Shown one piece after another: positions 25,050 through 34,179 of a stretch of 64,000 nucleotides of DNA. Origin of the DNA: Nitrospira sp. (GTDB lineage Bacteria; Nitrospirota; Nitrospiria; Nitrospirales; UBA8639); assembly GCA_011523385.1 (NCBI GenBank), contig WTGX01000017.1:264940-328939 (forward strand), read 5' to 3'. The position numbers were made by a program, and so were the translations under genes. Each line of letters opens with the position of its first letter. The stretch's first letter is position 1. The notes under the pieces are model-generated. The model ran no database searches and was not told the DNA's origin. It saw nothing but the letters and a program-made list of their open reading frames with translations.

Positions 25050-28000
25050 ATGAAGTTGAAATCCCTCCTGGTCTCCGGATTCAAGTCCTTTCCCGAAGCT
25101 CGACTCGACTTCCCTCAAGGTATTACCGCGGTGGTGGGGCCTAACGGAGTCGGGAAAAGCAACATTGTGGATGCCATTTTATGGGTCCTGGGTGAACAAA
25201 GCACCAAAGTGCTGCGTAGTGAACGTATGGAAGACGTCATCTTCAATGGGACGGAGTCCCGTAAACCGTTGGGCCTGGCGGAAGTCTCGCTGATCGTCAG
25301 CGACGTGACGAATCAGGAACTGGAGGCCGTGGCCGGTGTGATGGAGTCCTTGCCGGGGAACAAAGAACTCATGGTCACGCGCCGGTTGTACCGTGACGGG
25401 GAAAGCGAATATTCCATCAATAAAATCCCGTGCCGGCTAAAAGACATCCGCGTTCTCTTTTTGGAAGCGAGGGCCGGCACCAAGGGGCATACGGTGATCG
25501 AACAGGGCAATATCGATCACATCCTCTCCGGGTCTCCGCAAGACCGCCGCACGTTCATCGAGGAAACCGCGGGAATCGGCCGCTTCAAAAAACAAAAGAC
25601 GGAAGCCCTGAACAAACTCAAAACCACGCAACAGAATCTGGCTCGCGTACGGGACATTATTGCCGAAGTGGAAAAACAACTGCGGACCTTGAAACGCCAG
25701 GCGCAACAGGCCGAGCACTATCGGAAGCTGCAAGAAGAATCCCGCGCTCTCGAAATCCGGCTCCTGAAACACGATTTTGAAAGCCTGTATCGGCAGCGGA
25801 TGCACGTGGAATCCGAACTGGCCCGGCTGGGAGGGCGCGAGGCCGAACTCATGGCCGAGGAAGCTCGCCTGACGGCGTCGTACGAGGAGGCCAAATCGGC
25901 GCTGCTCCGTGACGGGGAGCGCGCCAGCCATCTGCAGGAGGAGCTTCGACAGTTGGAACACGGCATCGGGCAAGCCCTCACAACCATGGAAGTCGAGCGC
26001 AATCGAGCCGACTTGTTTGATCAGCAACGAACGCAGGCAGTGGAAGAACAGGCGCGTCTCTGCGCGGTGTCCGAGGAAGCCACGATGAGCATCGAGGGCC
26101 TTCAGGAGCAGGTGCAACGCGCGGAAGGCGACAAGGCTGAGGTGACCGGACGATTGACGGAATTGGAGACGGAAGAACAACGGCAAGGCGAACAGCGGAC
26201 GGCGTTACAAACCAGGACCGAGGAAAGCCGGCAACGCCTGTTCGATCTTGCGGTTGAACGTTCTCAAACCGAAGCGCAGTTGGCAAATCTCGATACCAAG
26301 CAACGGGAGCTGGGGACGCGCCTCCAAGACGTGGAAGGCGATCAAGTCCATTGCGGGCAGGAACGAGCGAAGGCCGAATCGGCCCTGGCCGAGCAAACCG
26401 CGCTTTCGGAACACATCGCCCAACAATTGGCCGCCGACCGCGAAAAGCAAGAAAACCTGTCAGCCGAGAGCTTGGAACTCGAAGAACAGATTCGAGAGGT
26501 CGATCAGCAACGGGTTCAGGAGCAAACCGACCGGGCGGCAGCCGAATCGCGGTTGCAGGCACTACAAGCCGTGCTTCAGGAAGAGTTGGGGTATCGGCAA
26601 GGCCAGGAAGGGAACGCCCTTTCCTTGCGACGGATGTGCCAGGGGGTCAGGGAAGTGTTCGCTGAACGGTTGAAGGTGCCGCAAGAATATGAAGTCGCCA
26701 TCGAGTCGGCTTTGGGAGAGCATATTCGCGCCTGGGTTGTACGCGGGGTCGAAGACGTGATGCAGGCGCTTGCGGTCGTCACGGAACAGGGCTGGGGGCG
26801 TGGGACGTTTGTCACCGCGCAAGCCCCCGGTTCCTCTTCGTCTCCGGCGTCGTGGCCTGACTTGCAGCAGGCGAACGGGGTGTTGGGCCGGGCGGTCGAC
26901 TTGGTCACCGTTCCCGACGACCTTCAAGGCGCGTTGCAGAGTCTTTTGGGGCGGGTGGTATTGGTTGATACGCTCGAACATGGTCTGTCGGCGATGACAC
27001 GCGTTTCTGAATCCGACATCGGGTTTCTGCTGTTGGTGACGAAAACCGGAGAAGTCATTGATCCCCGGGGCATCGTGACCGGCGGATCCTCCGGTGAGGC
27101 AAGCGGACTGCTTCAACGACGGCGCGAAGTGCGGGTGTTGGAACAGGAACTGACCTCAATGGACCACCGCATCGTCGGGTTTGACGGCCAACGCCGGACC
27201 GTCCAGGAACGGGCAGAGACGAACAAGCAACAACTCGAAACCCTTGAAGCCTTCCTGAAAGAATCCGAAATGCGGCAACTCGTGGTTGAGCAGAAACGCT
27301 TCGCCTTAATGGATCACCTGCAGGATTTTGAGCGGCGGTTGAATGCGAATCAGACGGAATTGGAAGCCTGTCAAGCCGAACTCGCTCGGGTTCGGGAGCA
27401 CGAACGTCTGGCTCAAACGCGGCTCGAAGAAATTGCGCGACAACACGGCGAAGAAGAAACACGGCTGGAGGAATCCACGACGCAACTCCAGGGCGTGGAC
27501 GAAGCCATACGCGTGCTCTATGACCGCTTGACGGAGACGCGGTTGACCCTCACCACGTATCGGGAACGTCACGAACGCGCCCGTGCGGATCTGGACCGGT
27601 TACAAGAGGAGGATCGCAACCGGCGGGCGCGACTCGCGAGTCTTGCCGGGCAGATCGAATCCCTGCAGGTTCAAGCCGGGAGGAGCCAAGAGGAACGCCG
27701 TCGCGCGGATGCGACGTTTCAGGAATTGGAAACCAGAAAAACGACGTTGCAGGGTGAACTTCGGGAGGTCGAAGAGCGTCATACGAACGGCCTGCAACGG
27801 ACTCGGGAACATGAACACGGTCTCAATGAGAATCGAAAACAGTGTTCTTCGATCAGGGAAACGAGACGGGAATCGGACGTCCAACTTGCTGAGATCCGGA
27901 CGCGGATGCAAACCATCGAGGAAACGCTGACCGGCACCTATGGGGAATCCATGGAGGTGCGTGATCCCGAAACACCTCAGCCCGACGTTTCAAATGACGC

Positions 28001-28694
28001 CGAGAGTGAGGGGCCCGAGACCTGGAGAGAACGGTTGCAGACCATCCGGACCAGGATGGATCGCATGGGGGCGTTGAATTTGGCCGCGATCGACGAGCAC
28101 CGGGAATTGGAAGAGCGATACCGGTTTCTTCGTGAACAGGAAGAGGACTTGTCGGAATCGATCCGCTCGCTGCAGGAAATCATCGAACGCCTCAATCGAA
28201 CGACGAATCGAATGTTCCAGCAGACGTTTGAAGCTGTCCAGGAAAAGTTCGGGGAAGTTTTTTCGGCCTTTTTTGCCGGAGGACAGGCGGAACTGGTATT
28301 GGTGCAGCCGGACGCCGAAGAAGACGAAGAAGAGCCCGGGCAGGAGCCCGGCGTCGATATCATCGCCCAGCCGCCCGGGAAACGCCTCAAGAACCTGACG
28401 ATGTTATCCGGCGGAGAAAAAACCCTGACCGTCTTGGCCTTGCTGTTTGCCAGTTTTCTGACGAAGCCGTCGCCCTTTTGCATTTTGGACGAGGTCGATG
28501 CCCCATTGGATGAACCGAACGTGGTCCGGTTCGCTCGATTTCTCCCTCAGTTAACCCCGCTTTCGCAGTTTCTCGTGATCACCCACAACAAACGCACCAT
28601 GGAAGTCGCCGATTCACTGTTCGGGGTCACCATGGAAGAACCCGGCGTGTCGAAGTTCGTTTCCGTGCGAGTTGCGGATTTCGAGAAAGTGTAA
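25050..28694 (+). CDS. smc: Chromosome segregation ATPase SMC
   Basis: This 1214-residue protein has the full SMC layout. The N-terminal head carries Walker A GPNGVGKSN at residues 30-38. Two long glutamine/glutamate-rich coiled-coil arms follow (about 170-500 and 690-1020). A hinge of about 520-670 holds ALGEHIRAWVV and GVLGRAVDLV and ends with DPRGIVTGGSS. The C-terminal head has the signature LSGGEKTLTVLALLFA and Walker B FCILDEVDAPLDEPN. SMC with ScpAB compacts and segregates chromosomes. No scpA or scpB is adjacent. The length is normal. Confidence 0.96.
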   Translation: MKLKSLLVSGFKSFPEARLDFPQGITAVVGPNGVGKSNIVDAILWVLGEQSTKVLRSERMEDVIFNGTESRKPLGLAEVSLIVSDVTNQELEAVAGVMESLPGNKELMVTRRLYRDGESEYSINKIPCRLKDIRVLFLEARAGTKGHTVIEQGNIDHILSGSPQDRRTFIEETAGIGRFKKQKTEALNKLKTTQQNLARVRDIIAEVEKQLRTLKRQAQQAEHYRKLQEESRALEIRLLKHDFESLYRQRMHVESELARLGGREAELMAEEARLTASYEEAKSALLRDGERASHLQEELRQLEHGIGQALTTMEVERNRADLFDQQRTQAVEEQARLCAVSEEATMSIEGLQEQVQRAEGDKAEVTGRLTELETEEQRQGEQRTALQTRTEESRQRLFDLAVERSQTEAQLANLDTKQRELGTRLQDVEGDQVHCGQERAKAESALAEQTALSEHIAQQLAADREKQENLSAESLELEEQIREVDQQRVQEQTDRAAAESRLQALQAVLQEELGYRQGQEGNALSLRRMCQGVREVFAERLKVPQEYEVAIESALGEHIRAWVVRGVEDVMQALAVVTEQGWGRGTFVTAQAPGSSSSPASWPDLQQANGVLGRAVDLVTVPDDLQGALQSLLGRVVLVDTLEHGLSAMTRVSESDIGFLLLVTKTGEVIDPRGIVTGGSSGEASGLLQRRREVRVLEQELTSMDHRIVGFDGQRRTVQERAETNKQQLETLEAFLKESEMRQLVVEQKRFALMDHLQDFERRLNANQTELEACQAELARVREHERLAQTRLEEIARQHGEEETRLEESTTQLQGVDEAIRVLYDRLTETRLTLTTYRERHERARADLDRLQEEDRNRRARLASLAGQIESLQVQAGRSQEERRRADATFQELETRKTTLQGELREVEERHTNGLQRTREHEHGLNENRKQCSSIRETRRESDVQLAEIRTRMQTIEETLTGTYGESMEVRDPETPQPDVSNDAESEGPETWRERLQTIRTRMDRMGALNLAAIDEHRELEERYRFLREQEEDLSESIRSLQEIIERLNRTTNRMFQQTFEAVQEKFGEVFSAFFAGGQAELVLVQPDAEEDEEEPGQEPGVDIIAQPPGKRLKNLTMLSGGEKTLTVLALLFASFLTKPSPFCILDEVDAPLDEPNVVRFARFLPQLTPLSQFLVITHNKRTMEVADSLFGVTMEEPGVSKFVSVRVADFEKV

Positions 28695-28731
28695 CGGCAA
28701 GGAGCGGAGAGGAGTGTTAGCGAGGGAAAAC

Positions 28732-28767
28732 ACGACGCCCCGTCTTCGGATGAAGACGGGGCGTCGT
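28732..28767 (-). terminator. Bidirectional hairpin terminator between smc and ferredoxin
   Basis: A perfect 16-bp stem (arms 28732-28747 and 28752-28767) encloses the tetraloop GGAT. On the minus strand the hairpin is followed by GTGTTTTCCC, so it best serves the ferredoxin gene ending at 28778. It may also block smc read-through. Confidence 0.8.
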
Positions 28768-28777
28768 CAATATACGG

Positions 28778-29125
28778 CTAATTTCGTACGCCGCTCCACA
28801 CCTTCTCGGGGTCGATTTCTTTATCAGGGTTCAGGGTCCTCGCTTTTTCGAGTAGGACCTCGGTGGTTTCGGGAACTTCCGGGTCGGATATGCAACAGTC
28901 ATCGACCGGGCAGACGGCCGCGCATTGCGGTTCATCAAAATGCCCGACGCATTCCGTGCAGCGTTGATGGGTAATCACGTACACCGTATCACCTTCGCCT
29001 TGTCCTTCACCCACCTCATACCCTTTTTCTTCCGCAGCACTCCGCGTTTCGAAGATGGCCTCATTCGGGCATTCGGGGAGGCATGCTCCGCAATTAATAC
29101 ATTCTTCCGTTATCAATAACGACAT
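28778..29125 (-). CDS. Ferredoxin with two 4Fe-4S motifs (YfhL-like)
   Basis: This 115-residue protein has cluster motif 1, CINCGACLPECP (CxxCxxCxxxCP), near residues 9-20. Motif 2, CTECVGHFDEPQCAAVCPVD, has the longer CxxC-x8-CxxxCP spacing typical of the YfhL/Allochromatium-type ferredoxins. A C-terminal extension of about 25 residues is usual for that group. It is a soluble electron carrier with very negative potentials in characterised relatives. The partner enzyme is not indicated by neighbours. The gene is monocistronic and ends before a strong hairpin. Confidence 0.92.
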   Translation of the reverse strand: MSLLITEECINCGACLPECPNEAIFETRSAAEEKGYEVGEGQGEGDTVYVITHQRCTECVGHFDEPQCAAVCPVDDCCISDPEVPETTEVLLEKARTLNPDKEIDPEKVWSGVRN

Positions 29126-29292
29126 ACGTTCCTCCTTGTATCAAACCAGCAAGAATCCCCAAGCAATATGGAAGATACATTCTAGGCACCCGTGAATAGC
29201 GTAGTCAACGGGACAGAAGCCCTATGCCCATAAGCCATTTGGACTGCCAGGCTTTCTGCCACCATCGGGAGCAACACGTGGACGACGGTCCA

Positions 29293-30087
29293 TTACTCGT
29301 TCACGTCATAGTCCCAGCCCCGGACCAGGGAGGGTTTCCCTGCGACCGCCAAGGCTCCCAAGAACCCTTGCCCCAGGGGGAGATTAAAAAGCGACCAATC
29401 CTCGGAGGGTGAGCCTGTCCCCGAAAGATTGAGTTGGAGATTGAGGATTCGCGGCGGGTCATCGGAGGTGAAGGTCACCGTCACGTTTTGCAGGGGAAAG
29501 GAGAAGCCGTGTCCCAGCGCTTTGACAAAAGCCTCTTTGCGCGTCCAACACCGGAAGAACGCCGTCCGTTGTTCAGCCTGCGGGAGCTTTTGAAACGTTA
29601 TGAGTTCATCGGCGCTGCAAATGCGTTCGGCAAGCCCTGCATAATCCAGGGAATCCCGGTCTTCTTCAAGATCGATGCCGACTTCGAGATCGCGGGAAAC
29701 GGCATAGACGGCCCACTGCCGGGAATGAGACACGTTGAAATGCAGCGATTGCCCCGCGGGGTCTTGCAAGAACGGTTTCCCGAAGGGGCCCGATTCAAAA
29801 TGGATGTCACGGGGCGACTGCCGGAGGTAGCGGGCGAGAATATTGCGCAGGATGCCTCGTGCCGCGGTAAAGCGTCGTCGGTGTTGGGAACTTTTAAACC
29901 GTTGCGCGCGTTCCTGCTCGTCGGGACTCAAGGTTTCCTGGTACACTTGAAGACGTGTCAAAGGTACGTCTACAATCGCCCGCCACACGTGGATATGGCC
30001 CGCCTGAAGCAGATACCCGCCTTTGGGACAGTTCTCAAAGAAAGAAAATGGAGAGGATGATGAGGTCGGGGAATGATCGTGATTCAT
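29293..30087 (-). CDS. 4'-phosphopantetheinyl transferase (Sfp type)
   Basis: This 264-residue protein shows the Sfp-family order: an RFTAARGILRNILARYL segment, LHFNVSHSRQWAVYAV, then the magnesium-binding motif VGIDLEEDRD, and WTRKEAFVKALGHG about 50 residues later. It transfers phosphopantetheine from CoA to carrier proteins. The two-subdomain length suggests the Sfp rather than the short AcpS type. No polyketide or peptide synthase genes are in the window, so it may serve the fatty acid ACP. An earlier start cannot be excluded. Confidence 0.9.
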   Translation of the reverse strand: MNHDHSPTSSSSPFSFFENCPKGGYLLQAGHIHVWRAIVDVPLTRLQVYQETLSPDEQERAQRFKSSQHRRRFTAARGILRNILARYLRQSPRDIHFESGPFGKPFLQDPAGQSLHFNVSHSRQWAVYAVSRDLEVGIDLEEDRDSLDYAGLAERICSADELITFQKLPQAEQRTAFFRCWTRKEAFVKALGHGFSFPLQNVTVTFTSDDPPRILNLQLNLSGTGSPSEDWSLFNLPLGQGFLGALAVAGKPSLVRGWDYDVNE

Positions 30088-30189
30088 ATCTGATTCAGAG
30101 AAAGTGCACAGGACCCATGGCTGGCGTACCTGTGCGACCGGTGCCCGCCGAGTTGCATTGTACAGAGAAACGCATTCGGGAGGCGAGCG

Positions 30190-31086
30190 TTGAGTAGCCC
30201 TTCCAAATCATCGGCCTATGCCGCATTGTTCACGGCTTCGGTCGTGTGGGGCGGGTCGGTGGTGGCCCAGAAAGTGGCGCTGGGTGCCTTTTCTGCCGTG
30301 GAAGTGTCCGTATTTCGGGGCCTTGGCGCGTTGTGCATTCTTGTTCCGTTGTGGTGGTGGCAGGAACAATCCAGAACGCGATTGACCATACGGGACCTCG
30401 GGATCCTCACGGCCCTGGGGCTTGGCGTGCTTGGGAATCACCTGCTGATCTTGTATGGCCTCAAACACATCGGGGCCGGAGCCGCCGGGGTGATCATCGG
30501 GGCCAGCCCGGCCATTACGGCCTTTCTGTCCTCCTTGATGCTGCGGGATATCCCGTTTAGCCGGGTCTGGGCCGGGTGTGCAGTGTCGTTTATCGGCGTG
30601 GCCCTGGTATCGGGCGGTAATGCCACGACGGATGGCGGAGTGAATCCTCTACTGGGCGGCGGGTTGGTCGTTCTGGCCCTGGTAAGCTGGGCCTTGTACA
30701 CCATCGGGAGCCGCTGGATGATGGAGGGGCTATCGCCGTTGACGGTAAATTGGACGACGCTTCTCATCTCCATCGTGTTTCAAATTCCGTTGCTGTGGCT
30801 GGATCCCCAGGTGTTGGAGGCAGGCGTCGGAAGCATTCCTCCCTCCAGTTGGGCGGCGTTGGTCTACGTCATCGTGTTTGCCACCGCGCTTGGCCAGCAA
30901 GCCTGGCTTTACGGGGTGTCCGGTATCGGTCCCTCACGGGCCGGGATCTTTACCAATCTGATTCCAGTGTCTGCCTTGTTATTGTCGTTTGTCATTCTGG
31001 GGGAATCGTTGGACCTGATCAAAATGCTTGGCATCCTGTTCGTCCTGGGCGGGGTCTGGTTGGTCAACCGCTCTTCAGGGACATAG
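30190..31086 (+). CDS. EamA/DMT superfamily transporter
   Basis: This 298-residue protein starts at TTG (30190) and has ten predicted membrane spans arranged as two five-span EamA repeats. The first repeat begins AALFTASVVWGGSVVAQKVAL and ends GVALVSGG. The second begins LVVLALVSWALYTIGSRWMM and ends LGGVWLVNRSSG. DMT exporters move amino acids, nucleosides or other small metabolites; the substrate is unknown. The TAG stop lies inside the terminal inverted repeat of the element at 31085-31265. Confidence 0.9.
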   Translation: MSSPSKSSAYAALFTASVVWGGSVVAQKVALGAFSAVEVSVFRGLGALCILVPLWWWQEQSRTRLTIRDLGILTALGLGVLGNHLLILYGLKHIGAGAAGVIIGASPAITAFLSSLMLRDIPFSRVWAGCAVSFIGVALVSGGNATTDGGVNPLLGGGLVVLALVSWALYTIGSRWMMEGLSPLTVNWTTLLISIVFQIPLLWLDPQVLEAGVGSIPPSSWAALVYVIVFATALGQQAWLYGVSGIGPSRAGIFTNLIPVSALLLSFVILGESLDLIKMLGILFVLGGVWLVNRSSGT

Positions 31087-31265
31087 CCCGCATTTCTCAC
31101 CAGCCTCCTGCTGCGGTCGCCGGTCCACTCGCTGTGCCGGGGCGTACTCCCGCAAGCCCCTTCGACATAGCGTTCAACTATGCCTTCAGCGTCTCGCAGT
31201 CCGTGCGCCCCGGCACAACGGCGTCTCGACGCCCCCGCGACGGAGTCTGGTGAGAAATGTGGGCT
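31085..31265. repeat. MITE-like palindromic element R6 (181 bp)
   Basis: The ends AGCCCGCATTTCTCACCAG (31085-31103) and CTGGTGAGAAATGTGGGCT (31247-31265) are inverted repeats matching at 18 of 19 positions. A second nested pair, GTGCCGGGGCG and CGCCCCGGCAC, lies inside. No gene of its own is seen. Its left end overlaps the stop codon of the EamA gene. Confidence 0.75.
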
Positions 31266-31310
31266 AGAGGGTTGCTCAACCGCTGCTCGAATGGGATGAT
31301 GATTTCCAAT

Positions 31311-31350
31311 TCCCTCTCCCCACCGAGGGAGAGGGCGAGGGTGAGGGGGG
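31311..31350. repeat. Dispersed palindromic repeat R2, copy 1
   Basis: The core pairs CCCTCTCCC with GGGAGAGGG around a short ACCGA loop, followed by the GAGGGTGAGGGG tail. Other copies are at 32067, 38063, in hsdM (48125), in hsdR (60518) and at the IS481 target (62509). Confidence 0.8.
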
Positions 31351-31402
31351 AATTTCTGAACGAAGCGAACGGTCAGGAGCGGCAAGAGAAAGGTCAAACC
31401 GA

Positions 31403-31795
31403 ATGCTGAAAGAGCGAATTGAGGAAGTCACGTTAGCCAACGAGGCGTTTTATCGGGCTTTTGAAAGGTTAGACATCGGAGAAATGGATAAGGTGTGGGC
31501 GCACCAGGAATACGTAACGTGCATTCATCCCGGCTGGAGCATGCGGGTCGGTTGGCCGATGGTTCGGGATTCCTGGGTCGTCATTTTCAATAACGTGTTT
31601 TCCATGGGATTTTCCCTCACGGAATTGCAGGTGCAAGTCGCCGGCGACGTGGCCTGGGTGATTTGTACCGAAAATATTTCAAGCCGGCACGCCGATAACA
31701 CTCAAAACAGCCGGGTCGTGGCGACCAACCTGTTTGAACGCATCGACGAAGGCTGGAAAATGATCCACCACCACGGATCCCTGTTAATGGAATAG
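31403..31795 (+). CDS. NTF2-like (SnoaL/DUF4440-type) protein
   Basis: This 130-residue protein starts at an ATG with AAAGG 9 nt upstream. It opens with a long helix (LANEAFYRAFERLDIGEMDK), then a WAHQEYVTCIHPGW segment and alternating strands ending FERIDEGWKMIHHHGSLL. This is the cone-shaped NTF2 fold of the SnoaL-like/ketosteroid isomerase-like group. The conserved histidines (IHPGW and HHHG) match the subgroup with a putative small-ligand pocket. No substrate or partner can be named. It stands alone between two R2 repeats. Confidence 0.82.
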   Translation: MLKERIEEVTLANEAFYRAFERLDIGEMDKVWAHQEYVTCIHPGWSMRVGWPMVRDSWVVIFNNVFSMGFSLTELQVQVAGDVAWVICTENISSRHADNTQNSRVVATNLFERIDEGWKMIHHHGSLLME

Positions 31796-31836
31796 GCGTA
31801 ATTTAGGGAGACCTCCCCTGTGGCTGTCCGTCCTGG

Positions 31837-32052
31837 TCAATGCGGGAGGGCGAGGGTGGCATACCATTCTTTGACAATCACATCCCGTTCGATCATCGTC
31901 ATGCCGGTATATTTACGGAACATCCCTTTGCCCCCTTTTTTGCGCCGCCAGGTCACAAAATCGGCAAAATGGTCTTTGCACAAGGTGCCCGTTCCGGCCG
32001 GGGCATAGCCTGGGTTCGCGCACCCTTCGATCATACAAGCTTGAGCAATCAT
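31837..32052 (-). CDS. Small zinc-finger-like protein
   Basis: The ATG at 32052 is chosen because the longer frame upstream only translates the R2 repeat (PHPSPLPRWGEG). The 71-residue product has the pattern C-x4-C-x11-C-x2-H (CMIEGC, then LCKDHF) followed by a tryptophan/arginine/lysine-rich stretch FVTWRRKKGGKG. This layout is common in small bacterial and phage zinc-binding proteins. Function is unknown. Confidence 0.6.
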   Translation of the reverse strand: MIAQACMIEGCANPGYAPAGTGTLCKDHFADFVTWRRKKGGKGMFRKYTGMTMIERDVIVKEWYATLALPH

Positions 32053-32066
32053 CCTGTTAACTCTTT

Positions 32067-32107
32067 TCCCCTCTCCCCAACGAGGGAGAGGGCTGGGGTG
32101 AGGGGGT
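32067..32107. repeat. Dispersed palindromic repeat R2, copy 2
   Basis: CCCTCTCCCC and GAGGGAGAGGG form the hairpin, followed by CTGGGGTGAGGGGG. It lies directly upstream of the small zinc-finger gene on the minus strand. Confidence 0.8.
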
Positions 32108-32325
32108 ATTCCTTCTTCTGCCGGCTCCTTCGTGACGTGAGCAGACATACAGATCCGCGCTTACGCGCCAGTATGCCCAACCGTCACGCTACCGTGCAAC
32201 GGTAGCGCCGATGGAAAGGAACAACGATCGTTACTTGCATTCTCGTTGACGGTCTGGCTATCGTAGCCGCCAAGTTGATACCGTGAAAGACCCATTCTGA
32301 ACGGATTGAGAAAGGAGAGTGTCTT

Positions 32326-32796
32326 GTGGCAACAGCAACAGAAGTCTTTGAACAAGTAAAAGCGGCGGCCCTGGCGGCCACCGGACCGGATGAACGGGCC
32401 TTGCAAATCGATTTTGAGGCCTTGGAGAAAAAAATGTCAGCGGCCTTGGGGTCCCGGACCGTCGCCCATTTGCACATCAACCAATATTTGCCGGAAGGGT
32501 ATGAAGACCAGGGCCACTTCAATGCGGTCGCCGTGACGGAAGGTAACGCGGTGTATGACATGGTCATCGGCGATCAGTATTTCCGCTATGATGTGTTTTC
32601 CGCTGCCGATCTTAGCAAGTTCCAATCTATCGACGGCATTTATAAAGACGAGGAAAAGCGCGAAGAAATATCCTTTTTGAGTCTGCGACTCCAGCATGGG
32701 GACGAGGCACATATTTTGTTGGGCTTGGATGACGATCAGCGCGCCAGCATCCTGGCCGTCGCCGATAAACTCTCGTTAGCCCGCCATCCGGAATAA
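32326..32796 (+). CDS. Hypothetical protein
   Basis: GTG at 32326 follows AAAGGAG and gives 156 residues. The protein is acidic and soluble, with no signal peptide or membrane span. It alternates helices (an N-terminal EVFEQVKAAALAAT, DFEALEKKMSAALG) and strands (HLHINQYLPEG, VYDMVIGDQYFRYDVFS). It looks like a complete small domain, but I do not recognise the family. The 32108-32325 stretch upstream has no clear promoter. Neighbours give no clue. Confidence 0.7.
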   Translation: MATATEVFEQVKAAALAATGPDERALQIDFEALEKKMSAALGSRTVAHLHINQYLPEGYEDQGHFNAVAVTEGNAVYDMVIGDQYFRYDVFSAADLSKFQSIDGIYKDEEKREEISFLSLRLQHGDEAHILLGLDDDQRASILAVADKLSLARHPE

Positions 32797-32854
32797 CGGC
32801 TGGTAAACGTGTTTCTGCTGAGAGCGTGGGAGTCACTATTCCGATTCAGGAACC

Positions 32855-33490
32855 TCACACGTCTCTTTCGCTGATGGCAACCTCTCCGCTCGAAGGATTC
32901 AGCGTCATTGCCACAAGGCCCTGGACTATGGGATTACTGACAGCGCGTCGTCTGAACACTGGAAGGTTTGTTCCATTGGGCCTTCGCGCGGATGGTGTCA
33001 GCAGCCCATCAAGATCAGAGTCCACTGCCTCGGTTCCCAAACCGTTGCAGAAGCCGTAGTCGCTTCCGTGAGTGAGATCAGGCCAGTCCGCATGCATCGG
33101 CCGCAAGTCCTTTATCGATCCGTCGAAGCGGCATGAGAAGCGAGAATAGTAGGCAGTACGGGAGGTAGTGGGTTTGCCCGCGTATTTCTGAAACCAATAT
33201 CGAACCTCAGCTTCAGCCGTCTCGGGGTCCAAGGAACTATAAAAGACGGAAAAAGAGCCATCCGAGAAACGAGTGCGAAGTTTGTTTTTCTGAAGTTGCG
33301 TAGGTCTGAACGGTCCGTCGCACAGTTCTTCTGGATTGTCAGAAATGCTTCGAGATGCCAACAAAGAGAGAATCTCCCTGACACTTTCGTCATTAAAGCC
33401 CTGCACGCGGAAATGGTCGGCATACTGTTTCTGATTAGCGAACCTGAATGTATCCGTCCGCAGTGATTCCGTCGAGATCGATTCAAACAA
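32855..33490 (-). CDS. RES-domain toxin
   Basis: This 211-residue protein starts at TTG, 2 nt after the antitoxin stop. The RES family key residues appear as an arginine in the KLRTRFSDGSFSVFYSS segment, a glutamate in PETAEAEVRYWF and a serine in LTPSARRPNGTNL. RES toxins degrade NAD+ in characterised systems (for example MbcT of the Mbc module). The partner DUF2384-type antitoxin is encoded just upstream. The low GC and unusual codon use compared with neighbours suggest transfer. The order antitoxin then toxin is canonical. Confidence 0.85.
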   Translation of the reverse strand: MFESISTESLRTDTFRFANQKQYADHFRVQGFNDESVREILSLLASRSISDNPEELCDGPFRPTQLQKNKLRTRFSDGSFSVFYSSLDPETAEAEVRYWFQKYAGKPTTSRTAYYSRFSCRFDGSIKDLRPMHADWPDLTHGSDYGFCNGLGTEAVDSDLDGLLTPSARRPNGTNLPVFRRRAVSNPIVQGLVAMTLNPSSGEVAISERDV

Positions 33491-33492
33491 GT

Positions 33493-34179
33493 TCAGGTTC
33501 TCGCCACTAACTCAACGTATTCCTTCACTAGAAGTAGATTCTCCATAGAACCTTCCAGCAATAGATCCATTGGCTTCTTGCCGTTCAAGGTATCATGGGG
33601 TTCTCTCAGCCACTCATTCTCCACTGTCTCATCTCGAAAAAGCGCAGACAAAGAAGTCCTGATCTGGATGAGATGGACGATTCGATCTTTCGTATCCCGT
33701 CCCGTAAGGGTCTCGTACCCCTGAAGCACGTCATTGACGTAAGCGAATCGGGAAGGTTCGAATCCCAGCAGGACACAGGCTGATTCCGGTTCCAAATGCC
33801 ACGTGGCGAGAAGTTTGTTGACGAACTTGACAGGGCCGGTGATTCTGCTGCGGTAGGGAGATGCTTTTGCCGATCCTGCTACAAGAACGATGACTTTTTG
33901 TGATCCGGCGATGCTAAATTGACCCACGTCCGAGGGGCGCATCAAAATTTCGGAAAGGTTGGAAAGAATGGAAAGCCATGCATCTGTATCTGTCGGTCTC
34001 TTCTCTTCCGATGCGAACGCCTGCGCTTGATATGATGATAGCGTCTTCAATCCTGCTTCTCTTTCGCGCATACCTGATTCGGTTAGAGCCAAATTGAATC
34101 GCGGAACCGGCTCCGATGATTCAGGTTGCCCCTGGCCCTGTCCGAGAAATGGAAGCAGTGTTTCTGTTCCTGCATTCAT
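33493..34179 (-). CDS. Xre/MbcA/ParS-type antitoxin of the RES toxin
   Basis: The ATG at 34179 overlaps the upstream stop by 4 nt (ATGA), which decides the start over a longer frame from 34362. The 228-residue product ends in a DUF2384 (MbcA/ParS C-terminal) domain, recognised by GKKPMDLLLEGSMENLLLV preceded by the helical LSALFRDETVENEWLREPHD. This domain usually binds and plugs the RES active site. The N-terminal 110 residues, unlike the short helix-turn-helix of common Xre antitoxins, are longer and not recognised. Confidence 0.8.
   Translation of the reverse strand: MNAGTETLLPFLGQGQGQPESSEPVPRFNLALTESGMREREAGLKTLSSYQAQAFASEEKRPTDTDAWLSILSNLSEILMRPSDVGQFSIAGSQKVIVLVAGSAKASPYRSRITGPVKFVNKLLATWHLEPESACVLLGFEPSRFAYVNDVLQGYETLTGRDTKDRIVHLIQIRTSLSALFRDETVENEWLREPHDTLNGKKPMDLLLEGSMENLLLVKEYVELVART

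Noticed and set aside
32053..32148. Upstream start of the small zinc-finger gene
   Set aside because: The added residues are a translation of the R2 repeat and lack a ribosome binding site.
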